From Dallia pectoralis (lineage: Eukaryota > Chordata > Actinopteri > Esociformes > Umbridae): a stretch of DNA of 64,000 bases. Positions within the stretch are counted from its first letter, which is position 1. Each line of letters begins with the position of its first letter. The stretch covers positions 5,583,451 through 5,647,450 of the forward strand of contig CM055757.1 of the NCBI GenBank assembly GCA_029465975.1, read 5' to 3'. Below the pieces are notes generated by a model. It was given only the letters and a program-made list of their open reading frames with translations. It was not told where the DNA came from and searched no databases. Position numbers and translations under genes: made by a program. Positions 35,601 to 42,834 of the stretch are shown piece by piece.

Positions 35601-35757
35601 TGCATTGCAGCTTGGCCGACTCACCTGTGAGCCTCAAGTCCAGTAAAAAGTTCTGTGACAGCTGTTTCTCTGCCCGCAGCTTGTACAGCTTGATTATCTC
35701 CCGAATGGTGGGCAGGGGCGGCAAACGGAACGGCACAATCTTGCTGGAAGCCGCCAT
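6599..35757 (-). CDS. tfb1m: TFB1M, mitochondrial 12S rRNA dimethyladenosine transferase 1 (complete, seven exons)
   Basis: Coding exons on the - strand are 35757-35625 (start MAASSKIVPFRLPPLP), 35163-35012, 34909-34801, 34717-34566, 33895-33776, 8718-8591 and 6866-6599 (stop). All junctions are GT/AG and the phases agree. Together they give 1062 bases, 353 residues, against 346 in human. KsgA/Dim1-type motifs are in order: QLSQNFLLD near the N-terminus, SAM motif EVGPGPGG (61-68), acidic VEKD (84-87), QGD (109-111), catalytic NLPF (141-144), then FQKEVAERL and PKPEVDVGVVHF. The family dimethylates two adjacent adenines in a helix of mitochondrial small-subunit rRNA and is needed for mitoribosome assembly. 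Intron 5 (8719-33775) is 25 kb and contains CLDN20 on the other strand, while the other introns are 83 bp to 1.7 kb. At the exon 6/7 junction the residue is Glu where human has Arg. Confidence 0.96.
6867..7203 (-). other. TFB1M intron 6, unique part
   Basis: No coding or repeat signal recognised in this stretch. The rest of intron 6 (to 8590) is mostly a decayed Tc1-like element. Confidence 0.5.
7343..7831. repeat. 48-bp minisatellite within Tc1 copy 1 (10 copies)
   Basis: The unit has core GAGTGCTCCAGGTCAGCACT with GTTTGACTGTGGTTTG. It corresponds to the transposase segment usually reading close to GTGTTCCCGGTCTGCAGTGG, so it was expanded from transposon sequence. Copies differ at GAGTACC versus GAGAACC. 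The 48-bp period has no stops on the - strand, which gives a spurious 187-codon frame. Confidence 0.95.
8175..8396. repeat. 37-bp minisatellite within Tc1 copy 1 (about 6 copies)
   Basis: The unit has core GGTACCACAGGACACCTTCA with CTAATGCCTTGGTGCCA, taken from the transposase 3' coding end (the 'CCAGATACCACAGGACACCTTC' region of Tc1-like copies, also present once at 42710-42731). Confidence 0.93.
8719..8766. repeat. (CA)n microsatellite at the TFB1M exon 6 acceptor
   Basis: On the - strand this is a (TG)n tract that ends directly in TAG, the acceptor of TFB1M exon 6 (8718-8591). It takes the place of a normal pyrimidine tract. Confidence 0.95.
8767..9975. other. TFB1M intron 5, right part, no gene seen
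   Basis: Intronic sequence relative to TFB1M, with a CT/CCCTCC-rich low-complexity stretch at about 9170-9440 and a short TGACTGAC run at 9558-9585. No coding exon was recognised. Confidence 0.5.
9976..10135. repeat. 22-bp minisatellite (about 7-8 copies)
   Basis: The unit is GGGGAACCATATCGTGGTGC plus AG. Some copies have ATTGTGG, ATTGAGG or a lost C. It lies in TFB1M intron 5. Confidence 0.93.
10345..10525. repeat. Tandem duplication of about 85 bp
   Basis: Two adjacent copies share GGGAGTCAGGGAGGGCTCCC and CTGCCTGACCAAACACCGCC. They differ at several positions (CGTACTGCTAGG versus CATCCTGATAGG), so this is an old duplication. Confidence 0.85.
10526..11384. other. TFB1M intron 5, no feature recognised
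   Basis: Complex sequence without open reading frames of interest or recognised repeats. Confidence 0.45.
11385..11965. mobile_element. Dispersed fish repeat (non-autonomous element)
   Basis: Segments CCGCCGCCATCTTGGCAGCG, CAGGCTGTAAACATGTTTTT, CTGCTGTAAAGTTGATCATT and CAGCCAGCCTCAAGCGGCCA resemble, in this order, a repeat I recall as common in many teleost genomes. I cannot assign the superfamily or exact ends. A repeat-library search would decide. Confidence 0.5.
11982..12736. repeat. 44-bp minisatellite, left block (about 17 copies)
   Basis: The unit is CCTATATGTCACACTCGCTA followed by ACCGCTGTATCTCTCCATATATAA. Variants are TTGC or TTAC for TCGC and TTTATC for TGTATC. The same array resumes at 13936, after the hAT element. 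Confidence 0.97.
12737..13935 (+). mobile_element. hAT-type DNA transposon, non-autonomous, 1199 bp
   Basis: Terminal inverted repeats are perfect: TAGGGATGCACCGAA at the left, TTCGGTGCATCCCTA at the right. The flanking 8-bp target duplication TATATAAC (12729-12736 and 13936-13943) is also perfect and is part of the 44-bp satellite unit. Sub-terminal sequence is rich in TTTCGG/CCGAAA repeats. Only a remnant of the transposase remains: at about 12865-12990 a frame reads FIATVLDPRYKDHYLDAEIK, which fits the conserved LLDPRYK motif of hAT/ZBED transposases. A separate inverted-repeat element is nested at 13162-13802. Confidence 0.93.
13162..13802. mobile_element. Inverted-repeat element nested inside the hAT element (about 640 bp)
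   Basis: Left end GGGCGTAGGTTT and right end AAACCTACGCCC are perfect inverted repeats, with ATGTCCCCA motifs just inside both ends. Flanks TGCCTCAC (left) and TGCCTCAT (right, after TTGG) look like an imperfect 8-bp target duplication. No transposase frame is seen, so this is a non-autonomous element. The family is not certain; the GGGCGTAGGTTT...GTCCCCACC ends are ones I recall from fish genomes. Confidence 0.72.
13936..15252. repeat. 44-bp minisatellite, right block (about 30 copies)
   Basis: Continuation of the array interrupted at 12736. This block has more TTTATC and TACAAC variants and a few deleted units (CCGCTTATC), clustered at 14300-14760, so the array has local sub-families. Confidence 0.97.
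15253..16589. other. TFB1M intron 5, no gene seen
   Basis: Complex sequence with a short CCTGCCAGTCCGCCCTGCCAG duplication at about 15648-15680. The open frames here show no recognisable domain. Confidence 0.45.
16590..17268. repeat. GT-rich minisatellite with 16- and 23-bp units
   Basis: The first half is built of GCGGTGGTGTGTATGT units and the second half of GCGTATCACTGTGGTGTGTG-type units, with a transition zone of mixed units. Long Cys/Val-rich frames here come from the repeat. Confidence 0.93.
17413..18250. repeat. 35-bp minisatellite (about 23 copies)
   Basis: The unit is TTCTGTTGTTGCCGGCTGTT plus TATGACTGGAGGGCA. Copies vary more than in other arrays here (GACGGGAGGTCA, TATTTGACGGG, shortened copies), which suggests an older array. 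Confidence 0.94.
18516..18552. repeat. (AC)n microsatellite
   Basis: Uninterrupted AC dinucleotides, directly beside a Tc1-like end fragment. Confidence 0.95.
18553..18605 (-). mobile_element. Tc1-like terminal fragment
   Basis: CATTATGACCACCCGCCTAA and GCTGGTCCTC match the end of the Tc1-like family described at 7204, in reverse orientation. Only about 50 bases remain. Confidence 0.55.
18657..19348 (-). mobile_element. Decayed Tc1-like transposon copy 2, internally deleted (692 bp)
   Basis: Ends TACACACTGATCAGCAAAAA (left) and AGTGTA (right) face each other. In between, reverse-complement transposase segments are seen (ACAGGACTCC, TTGGTGGCCAGGACAAC, GAATACCATCACAGTG). The middle of the gene is missing. 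It shares the left-terminal GGTGAAGC...AACGTTGATCATCTCCTAAC block with copy 3, so the two belong to one subfamily. Confidence 0.78.
19349..19972. other. TFB1M intron 5, AT-rich, no feature recognised
   Basis: AT-rich complex sequence, no coding signal. Confidence 0.45.
19973..20352. repeat. 15-bp CpG-rich minisatellite (about 25 copies)
   Basis: The unit is CTGTTACTGGACGCG. It has variants CTGATACTGGACGCG and, in a block, ACTGGGCGCG. Each unit has two CpGs. It lies about 0.5 kb before the putative CLDN20 first exon. The 15-bp period gives stopless frames (Val-Thr-Gly-Arg-Ala repeats) that are not genes. Confidence 0.96.
20780..20861 (+). other. cldn20: Possible 5' non-coding exon of CLDN20
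   Basis: A CpG-containing stretch ends in CAGCCGAG followed by GTAAGAACC, a strong donor. A good acceptor (TCTGCTCTCTCCAG) lies at 21482, 186 bases before the CLDN20 ATG. This would give a 620-base 5' UTR intron. The exon start is a guess; no transcript evidence is available here. Confidence 0.3.
21669..22400 (+). CDS. cldn20: Claudin-20, tight-junction membrane protein
   Basis: A single coding exon encodes 243 residues (human 219). MASTGMQVFAFVLALLG begins transmembrane segment 1. The claudin signature is complete: W30, GLW 49-51, C54 and C64, with R81 before segment 2. Segments 3 (about 117-140) and 4 (about 163-184) follow, and the protein ends in DYV, a PDZ-binding end that would dock to ZO-type scaffolds. 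PESNKFEPGGAVYVAF before segment 4 and SNIITAI in loop 1 match claudin-20. The tail carries an added Gln-rich run (about 207-224) that human lacks. The start at 21669 is chosen by family alignment; an in-frame ATG at 21588 would add 27 unrelated residues. The gene sits in TFB1M intron 5 on the opposite strand, as in human. Confidence 0.95.
   Translation: MASTGMQVFAFVLALLGIMGAMVATMLPNWKVSADVGSNIITAISQMQGLWMDCTWYSTGMFSCTLKYSVLSLPAYLQTARTTMVLSCVTAAMGLCLASLGLKCTRWGGGRRSKRHAAIASGGCFIAAGFLCLVPASWFTNEVITNFLDRSVPESNKFEPGGAVYVAFLSAGFLFVGGSIFCMTCSGKRHGHQDLVLLPPPDKLLLQQQQQQLLQEQQEQLQHQYCSLSPLDNKTGYSLQDYV
22401..23207 (+). other. cldn20: CLDN20 3' UTR and flank
   Basis: No coding signal after the stop. 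GC-rich sequence passes to AT-rich at about 22830. No AATAAA is seen directly after the gene; the nearest on this strand is near 23557, so the transcript end is not defined. Confidence 0.35.
23211..23379. repeat. 35-bp minisatellite (5 copies)
   Basis: Five near-identical units with core ACTGGACCTCACACTGCAGG and GTGTAGACAGAACAAT. The last is followed by a GACAGACAGGTGGAGAG purine-rich stretch to about 23460. Confidence 0.93.
23619..23677. repeat. (CA)n microsatellite
   Basis: About 29 uninterrupted CA dinucleotides. Confidence 0.97.
23678..24656. other. TFB1M intron 5, no gene seen
   Basis: Contains a G run at 24182-24192 and an imperfect GACTGACT/TCTGACTGA repeat at 24379-24460. No coding exon recognised. 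Confidence 0.45.
24657..24874. repeat. 21-bp minisatellite (about 10 copies)
   Basis: Unit CCAGTAATGTGTGGCCCAGT plus C, almost perfect copies. A period divisible by three leaves open frames on both strands. Confidence 0.96.
25160..25837. repeat. 22-bp CpG-rich minisatellite (about 30 copies)
   Basis: The unit is GGTACCGTCCGGTGTCGGGT plus CT, with a KpnI-type GGTACC in most units. Some copies carry an extra CCGT or lose the TCTG, so lengths alternate between about 22 and 26 bases. Confidence 0.95.
25838..26989. other. TFB1M intron 5, no feature recognised
   Basis: AT-rich complex sequence with no exon or known repeat seen. Confidence 0.45.
26990..27981. repeat. 21-bp minisatellite (about 47 copies)
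   Basis: Unit GCAGAACCTTTCCACGCAGA plus G. Copies form blocks: CCACGCAG on the left, CTACGCAG near 27500, CCACGCAG again, CCACACAG near 27720 and CTACACAG on the right. The 21-bp period leaves a frame of 350 codons on the - strand (Leu-Pro-Leu-Cys-Arg-Lys-Val and Phe-Cys-Leu-Cys-Val-Glu-Arg repeats), which is not a gene. Confidence 0.97.
27982..29465. other. TFB1M intron 5, no gene seen
   Basis: Complex, partly CpG-bearing sequence. The 121-codon frame at 29009-28644 has no recognisable domain. Confidence 0.45.
29466..29635. mobile_element. Possible fish Tc1-type MITE fragment
   Basis: AAGTATTTGCCCGCTTCCTG, TGCATATTTGCTCGGCAAAC and GGCAAAGGGAACCCAG resemble the end of a MITE I recall from fish genomes (AAGTATTTGCCCCCTTCCTG type). 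Ends are uncertain. Confidence 0.45.
29735..29870 (-). mobile_element. Tc1-type MITE terminal segment
   Basis: GGTCACATTAAATGTGGAAA, GTTCTGACGTGATTTATCTG and the end GTGTGTAGACTATTTATGCC then CACTGTA match, in reverse, a common fish element that begins TACAGTGG...AAGTCTACACAC. Only one end is present. The short sequence at 44028-44040 (TATACAGTGGCTC) may be another such end. Confidence 0.55.
29871..33479. other. TFB1M intron 5, left-hand part, no gene seen
   Basis: About 3.6 kb of complex sequence. No coding exon, tandem array or known repeat was recognised, apart from a GGGGAGGGGGGTGGGGGG run at about 29974-29996. Confidence 0.4.
33480..33705 (+). mobile_element. Possible LINE 3'-end fragment
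   Basis: Ends with GTACACATGACAATAAAACT then TTGAACTTGAAC, after a T-rich stretch and GAGTTTCATTGTGCAGTTTG. Such a tail is typical of fish L2/CR1-type or related LINE 3' ends. It lies 70 bases from TFB1M exon 5. Family assignment is from memory only. Confidence 0.4.
33916..34437. repeat. 40-bp minisatellite filling TFB1M intron 4 (about 13 copies)
   Basis: The unit has core GTTAGTAGAATATGCAGTAG and TCTGAGACGCATGTAGTTGT. Variants are ACTCTGAG, ACTCCGAG and TTAGTCGAAT. It makes up about 520 of the 670 bases of intron 4 and starts 20 bases from the acceptor of exon 5. Confidence 0.96.
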
Positions 35758-37289
35758 CCCTCAAACCGGTACTGTTGAGGAAATGCAAATGGTTGCACTG
35801 TGGTAGGATTGCGATGACTGACGCACCGCTTAAAAAAGGGGGCAATTATAAAGACAGGGTAAATGTCAGAGTAATTAGTGATAGATCAGAGATCAGTGAT
35901 CAGAGATCAGATTAACTGCTAATCTCTCATCATCCCATGACGACAAATATGCAAATGTTGCGCGACCAAATTGTAACAAGCCTAAATCAAGGATTTTATT
36001 TTGAAGATATTGTATGCAAAAACAACTGCTATCTATAGTCAATGAATGAAACATGATACAAAACTCAGGTTACATGCATTCTCTATAACCGGTGGATTAA
36101 AACATGATGTGTAGCGCCACCAAGTGGGCAAATAACCAAACTACATAACAATACAAAATAAATTGTAATGTATTCGTTGTGGTTCTGCCCAGTTGAATGT
36201 CAAGCCTGTCACATTCACATTATTAACCTGCAGGCCAGGGTGGCTTGGAAAAGTGTTAACGGCAACACAAAATGTCAGCAATTCAATGTAACTGAACGGA
36301 TTATTAGGAACCGTTAATCAGAGAGTTAGTGCCCGATAGACAACATCAACATACAAGATCTTCAACGTACAACGATACACATTGTATGATTCACACTTTG
36401 TGTCCACGAACAGATCTGGCTCAGATTTAACTGAAACTGTATTTGAAATGTAGCACCCCAAAACGTGTATTTTGGTAGCTAGTTAGCTAGCAGGCTAACA
36501 CAAACTAAGACACCAGCGCGTTTGGTTTGCCTACTTTTCCCTCTACATGTGAAGAGAAACACACTTTGTACTGAAACAGATGCAATATAGGTTCACAAAT
36601 CAAATTGCAACATGCAAATACACACGCGAAAACCAAAAACTAACTCGGAAAGTCTACACACGCCTGGAAAGGTAAAAGAGTTGACACAGTAACGCGTTTC
36701 TCACCAGGCTGGAAGTTCTTCCTGAAATATTGTTGTCGTCATGAAACTGACTGTGTCACATCCAATAGGATTGCAAGAATCGGTTCCGCAACCAATGAAA
36801 GTGTGAAAGGCGGGACTTCGTTTGCCCTTCAACATGCTCCTTTCAGATGCAATAGCAGGGAGTATTGCAACTTTATTACTGTTGACCACTGTTATCTTAA
36901 GTGTTCATTAAATCGCCATTGAACTAAGTATTCCTTGGAAAACAATACTTTTTTGTCATGATTTCTTATCCTCAGCATGTTATTTACATGTGTGGATATT
37001 TCGATTCTGGTTAATCTTTGGGGCAAATAGCCAACAGTTGTTTTATTCAAATATTTATTTAAAAATAACAGATCTCAGAGTTAAAAAAACGAGTTCTGAT
37101 TCTTACAGTTTAAGTTTATAGATTCATTATAGCATTATACATTCTGCATTGGACTTAGCGACACATATTCAGATAATTTCATTATTTCTTTAGGAAGAAT
37201 GAAGGAAAGATGTTGCTTGTCAGGCTTTATCGTACACATGCAGCTGCTGTTTAAAATGACCCCGATGGCCCCAAGGCCCTCAACTCTGT
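35758..37289. other. TFB1M 5' flank and promoter region
   Basis: Directly upstream of the TFB1M start. No TATA box at a convincing distance and no CpG island is obvious. A short GATCAGAGATCAG repeat lies at 35883-35910. No other gene start is recognised in this 1.5 kb. Confidence 0.4.
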
Positions 37290-38138
37290 GTCAGCTGGCC
37301 CCTCCCCTCAGCTCTGTGGCAGCTGGCCCCTCCCCTCAGCTCTGTTGCAGCTGGTCTCTCCCCTCAGCTCCGTGGCAGCTGGCCCTTCCCCTCAGCTCTG
37401 TGGCAGCTGGCCCCTCAGCTCTGTGGCAGCTGGCCCCTCCCCTCAGCTCTGGGCAGCTGGCCCCTCACCTCTGTGGCAGCTGGCCCCTCCCCTCAGCTCC
37501 GTGGCAGCTAGCCCCTCAGCTCAGTGGCAGCTGGCCCCTCAGCTCTATGGCAGCTGGCCCCGCCCCTCAGCTCTGTAGCAGCTGGCCCCTCCCCTCAGCT
37601 CTGTGGCAGCTGGCCCCTCCCCTCAGTTCTGTGGCAGCTGGCCCCTCCCCTCAGTTCTGTGGCAGCTGGCCCTTCCCTTCAGCTCTGTGGCAGCTGGCCC
37701 CTCCCCCCAGCTCTGTGGCAGCTGGCCCCTCAGCTCTGTGGCAGCTGGCCCCTCAGCTCAGTGGCAGCTGGCCCCTCAGCTCTGTGGCAGCTGGCCCCGC
37801 CCCTCAGCTCAGTGGCAGCTGGCCCCTCAGCTCTGTGGCAGCTGGCCCTGCCCCTCAGCTCTGTGGCAGCTGGCCCCTCCCCTCAGCTCCGTGGCAGCTG
37901 GCCCCTCAGCTCAGTGGCAGCTGGCCCCTCAGCTCTGTGGCAGCTGGCCCCGCCCCTCAGCTCTGTGGCAGCTGGCCCCTCACCTCTGTGGCAGCTGGCC
38001 CCTCCCCTCAGTTCTGTGGCAGCTGGCCCTTCCCTTCAGCTCTGTGGCAGCTGGACCCCTCCCCTCAGCTCTTTGGCAGCTGGCCCCTCCCCCCAACTCT
38101 GTGGCAGCTGGCCCCTCCCCACAGCTCTGTGGCAGCTC
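37290..38138. repeat. Minisatellite with 28- and 23-bp units (about 32-34 copies)
   Basis: Core TCAGCTCTGTGGCAGCTGGC, with either CCCTCCCC (long unit) or CCC (short unit) between cores. Every unit has a CAGCTG. Long and short units come in runs, which suggests expansion of multi-unit blocks. Pro/Ser/Trp-rich frames here are products of the repeat. Confidence 0.95.
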
Positions 38139-38929
38139 TCCTCTGTTCACGCTACAGAGAGGGTCAAGGTGCCAGAGACTCTTTTTGTTGAGATGGAAAT
38201 GCTCGCCTCCAGGGTCTGGGGATGAGTGGCAGTTACAGACCCCGCGTTGGCCGACCTTGGTAGAAAGAAGAGAGACGTTAGGACCGGAAAAAAGCAAAGC
38301 AGTTTGTCTGCTACCCTGCTACTGCTGCTATGGAAACAAGTCGACCAATCACGAACTTCACAGAATGCTTCTCATGGACCTCCTGTCTTCCCTGTCTCTC
38401 CCAGAAAGTCACCTTTCTTGCAATTTATTCTGATAAGATGCCATTATTTAATTATTTTTGAAGAGCAGGGGACAAATCAGTGTCTGTCTGACGGTGCTAC
38501 ATGCATATTTCAGAGGTTGGCTACCTTTATACAATTACAGTCTATCATGAGAATCACACATTTCAATATTTGACATATATATTTACCGAAAAACAGAAAC
38601 AGAAATGCCTATTGCAATAAATGAAAATTGTTCACTTAGTTAGAAATTACAAGAAATCTGTATAAACATAAGATCTGTGGATTTCCCGTAACTGGGGACA
38701 GTTATGCATCAGTCAGATACAGTATCAAACATGCTCAATGGATGACAACTTTTCAATCCATGAACGAACTACAGCATCTGTGTCTTCCCGAAGTCGTCTA
38801 CAGATCCATGCAACATGTCCTTGTGGCACTATTATGCTGAAAGATGAAACGACAGCAACAGATAAATGGTCCAATGAAAGATCTCAGGATCTCTCTCCCC
38901 AGTGTCCTTTGGCCCCAATCCACCAAAAC
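38139..38929. other. Intergenic, no feature recognised
   Basis: Complex sequence between two minisatellites, no exon seen. Confidence 0.45.
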
Positions 38930-39380
38930 CCAAGCTCTAAACCACCAAAAAGAACACCAGAACAGACCCCCAAACCCCAGACCACGAAAAGAACACCACA
39001 ACAGACCCCCAAGCCCCAGACCACCAAACCCCAGACCACCAAACCCACGCACCAGACCACCAAGCCCCAGACCACCAAACCCAAGTCCACCAAGCCCCAG
39101 ACCACCAAACCCCAGACCACCAAACCCACGCACCAGACCACCAAGCCCCAGACCACCAAACCCAAGTCCACCAAGCCCCAGACCACCAAACCCACGCACC
39201 AGACCACCAAACCCACGCACCAGACCACCAAGCCCCAGACCACCAAACCCAAGTCCACCAAGACCCAGACCACCAAGCCCAGACCATCAAGACCCAGACC
39301 ACCAAGCCCAAGACCACCAGACCCAAGCCCCAAACCACCAAACCCAAGACCACCAGACCCAAGACCCAGACCACCAAAAA
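38930..39380. repeat. 15-bp minisatellite, CCACCAAACCCCAGA type
   Basis: Units of about 15 bases (ACCACCAAGCCCCAG, ACCACCAAACCCAAG, ACCACCAAACCCACGCACCAG) in irregular order. The period is a multiple of three, so a 283-codon Thr-Lys-Pro-Gln frame (38738-39589) stays open. It resembles a mucin but has no supporting context. Confidence 0.9.
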
Positions 39381-40980
39381 AGATGCCACAACAGACCACT
39401 GTCCACCCTGAGACAGGGCAAAGCCCAAAGAGATCTGTCCCACCACTAAGCCTTATGGGTAGAATAATCATGTCTGAGACTGAACCTATTCATGTCGACT
39501 GTGACATGACGCACCCTCGAAGAGATGCCGTGGGGGAAAACAAAGGAGCCAGTGACTCAGGCCCTGTAAATGCATTTGAGAGCATTTGAAAGAAGGAAGC
39601 CCACCAGCCTGGGACACATCAATCCAGTGCCTAACCCCCTTAATGCCCTCAGTGCCCCTGGGCCAGACATCCCTATGTCATAGGTCACACTGGAGACATG
39701 AGACCGAGGCAACATGTCTCATGTGCTTCTCATTACAAAAACATATGGAACCGTGTGGAAGAATGCCACCGATTGTAAGATTAGAAATGGTATGACTAGT
39801 CTGAAGGCAGCTTGTGTGCATTGGCTACTTATAGGAATGTAAAGCCATGCAATGCTTGGTAGCTTTGCAAAAACACCATACTAGCCCTAAAAAAATACCA
39901 GTTTGGGGAAGTTAGCACTAGAAAAATTGTTTGGTTGTAACAGTGAGCTAGTTTCTTCTGGGGCATTTGTTCAGTTTTGATCAGTGCTACTGCATTTACG
40001 TTTTATGCAGGGGTGACTTTTGATATTTGCTTACATTGTTTTAACAGATTTATATCTTTGGGTAGGTAAAGAAAATCTGGGAGGGTGTCCAAGACATTTT
40101 GGTTGTCTGTGAATTTAAACTTCAGAGAGATATGATCTGGTTAACAGCTGTTTTTTTCGGCACAACGTTTTTTCTTTCTCAGATAGGGTCCGATCAACGG
40201 AGTCTTGCACGGCCATGTTAACTCCCACGGTTAACCAAACCACCAAACGAGCACGACCCGGAACCAATGGCTCGCATCGGAAGCCAAGCCTGGCTTTTAG
40301 CTGTACCTCTTGACAAGTTTTCAGTTGTGCTCTCTAAAGAGATATTAGCGTGGTATGTCTCATACATTTTGATGATGAGCTTTTGTAAAAAAAAATAAAA
40401 CACAGAACAACAGATTTTCGCTCACAAAGAACAATCCCTTGAACGACTGCAGCAAATTAATTTTGAATTAACCTCTAATTTTTGATAAGAACATTTTTTC
40501 TGATATTCCTGTATTAAATCCATGGGAGCAGCTTGAATCCCACTGACAAGTCAAGAATCAGAATCACTAAAACCGAATAAAACAGACGAGGATGAAGTCG
40601 GGAGAATATAATCCCACAACACAATTTAATTTCACCCAATCTACTATGAATGAAACTAGCATAGACCCCTACATCGTAGTAAAACACTTTACATAAAGTT
40701 ACCCCTGATACCTTTAGCAATTATAAAGAGGATTAGCGCATGAGCTTGTTAAAGTGATCAGTGCCCGGTGCCCCAGCATTTAATTATTGTGTATCATGGA
40801 TCGACGGTTTGTGCCATCCTGCTTTGGAAATAAGGTGAGCATCTCTGCATGCTCAGGGCCAATGCAGATTTCGATATATTAAGCTCTCAATCAACCAGCT
40901 TTTACTATAGGCAATTACATCGAATGCTTACTAAGAGGAATTTCGGCCGGCAGTCCAGTGACACCCGTACAATATTGTAC
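39381..40980. other. Intergenic, no feature recognised
   Basis: AT-rich complex sequence, no coding signal. Confidence 0.4.
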
Positions 40981-40984
40981 CGTT

Positions 40985-41550
40985 GAGAACTGCCCGCAGC
41001 CATATCACACTATAGTCCAAGACTGGTTGCCCACTGAAGCTAAGCAGGGCCGAGCCTGGTCAGTACCTGGATGGGAAAAAACAGGTTGCTGCTGGAAGAG
41101 GTGTTAGTGAGGCCAGAAGGGGCTGCATTCTGGTCTGTGTGGGTCCTAACGCCCCAGTATAGTGACGGGGACAATATACTGTCAAAAAGCACCGTCCTTC
41201 GGATGAGACGTTAAACAGAGGCCTTGACTCTCTGTGGTCATTAAAACCCCCAGGATGTCCTTCGATAAAGAGTAGGGGTGTAACCCCGGCATCCTGGCCA
41301 AACTTGCCTCTTGTCCTCTGTCCATCTTGGCCACCTAATCATCCCCATATATATACTAATTGTCTCTATCATCACCATCTCCTCTCTCCCAGTAAGCTGG
41401 TGTGTGGTGTGCATTCTGGCGCAATATGGCGTCTTATCATCCAGGTGGATGCTGCAAATTGGTGGTGGTTGAGGAGATTCCCCTTCCATGTAAAGCGCTT
41501 TGAGTGCCTAGAAAAGCGCTATAAAAATGTAACTAATTATTATTATTATA
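40985..41550 (+). mobile_element. 5S rRNA-derived SINE (SINE3-like)
   Basis: The head (GCAGCCATATCACACTATAG, GAAGCTAAGCAGGGCCGAGC, CTGGTCAGTACCTGGATGGG) is clearly derived from 5S rRNA and includes its internal promoter boxes. A body follows (TTCGGATGAGACGTTAAACA), then a LINE-related tail (AAGCGCTTTGAGTGCCTAGA, AAAGCGCTATAAAAATGTAA) ending in (ATT)n. The head diverges too much from 5S rRNA to be a working 5S gene. Length is about 565 bases. Confidence 0.88.
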
Positions 41551-41772
41551 ACTCGGACATCACACAAAGTATGTTACAGTACATCCAATGTGTCCCAATT
41601 AAGGTCAAATTCTGATTTCCGAATCTGCTTTTACAGCCTTTGTATAGTATGAGGAGCTGTGAGTCAACAAGACAGCCGACAACAATATGAAGATTGAAAC
41701 ATGCAGGCTTTAATTCTGCCCAGAATAACTGCCATAGCTACCAGCTCCATCCGTGTTGTACTATAAGTGTAA

Positions 41773-41858
41773 AAAATCTCTTTACCACTGGAGGACAGTA
41801 TACGCATGATGTAAATAATCTCTTTACCACTGGAGGGCAGTATACGCATGATGAAAAG
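41773..41858. repeat. Tandem duplication of about 46 bp
   Basis: Two copies of AATCTCTTTACCACTGGAGG then (A/G)CAGTATACGCATGATG, adjacent. Confidence 0.85.
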
Positions 41859-41997
41859 ATGACATCGTTTTATTGTCACAGGTGGGTTTGTTGTCTATTT
41901 TTTACACGCTCATTGCAACACAACACATATGAGTTTGAAGATTTCCAAATATGTGTTTCCAGGTGTCGTCTCAAAACAGCTACTGAATGGTGCCCGT

Positions 41998-42834
41998 TTA
42001 CTGATGAGCCAAAACATTGTCAGGTGAAGCGGAAAACGTTGATCATCTCCTAACAAGACCTTGGCATCTCCTACGCGCCAAGGTCTGGTAGATTAGATGG
42101 TAAGTGAACGATCAGTTCTGTGAGTCAATGTGTTGGATGAAAGGTAAATGGGCAGGAGACCTGACCGACTTGAACAAAATTGTTATGGCCAGATGACTGG
42201 GTCAGAGCATCTCTGAAACGACAAGTCTCGTCCGGGTGCTCACGGTCTGCAATGGCGAGTACCTGTTGACAGCGGTCCGAGGAGGGAAAGAACACAAACC
42301 GGAGACAGGGTGTGTACGTGTGTGCCAGTTACCTGGGGAAGTGATGGCACCGGGATGCACCGTGAATAGACGACAAACCGGCGGAGTGAGTGTGATGCTG
42401 CTGGACAATGCTGGCATTCAACCTAAACACTGTCACAAACCAGGTGCACCCGTTCATGGCCATTGGGTTTTCTGATGGCAGTGGCCTCTGTTCAGCTGGG
42501 AAAAAACACCCTGCCACACTGCACACATTGTCTGGGAATGGTTTGAAGATGCGATGAAGAGTTCAAGCTGTTGCCCCGGGCCTCCAGATACCTCAATCCG
42601 ATTGAGCATTTGTGGGATCTTCCGGATCTTCCGGATCTTCCATCAAGTTCGATCCACGTGCAAATCCAATGTGCAACTTACAGAACTGAAAAATAACAAC
42701 GCTGATAATGCCAGATACCACAGGACACCTTCGGGGGTGTTCTAGTGTCTATGCCTCTGTGGGTCGGTGTTGTTTCGGCAGCATGCAAACGACCAAGAGC
42801 ACATTGAGTCATAGTGTTTTGGTTCGTCGGTGTG
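41998..42834 (+). mobile_element. Decayed Tc1-like transposon copy 3 (about 840 bp)
   Basis: The left end (TTACTGATGAGCCAAAACAT) and right end (GTTTTGGTTCGTCGGTGT) are diverged inverted partners. Transposase remnants in order are TGTTATGGCCAGATGACTGG, GAAGTGATGGCACCGGGATG, CACCCTGCCACACTGCAC and CCAGATACCACAGGACACC. The middle is deleted and many indels are present. Same subfamily as copy 2. Confidence 0.8.

Noticed and set aside
37199..38433. Several Pro/Ser/Trp-rich frames up to 330 codons
   Set aside because: Generated by the 28/23-bp satellite; three overlapping frames on one strand are all open.
38738..39589. 283-codon Thr/Lys/Pro-rich frame resembling a mucin
   Set aside because: The open frame follows from a 15-bp repeat; all three forward and reverse frames stay open across it, and there is no signal peptide or flanking domain.
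39442..39589. Continuation of the mucin-like frame into unique sequence
   Set aside because: The tail shows no composition or motif typical of a secreted or membrane protein.
40985..41090. 5S ribosomal RNA gene
   Set aside because: Similarity is limited to the 5S-like head and is followed by a SINE body and LINE-like tail, so this is a SINE.
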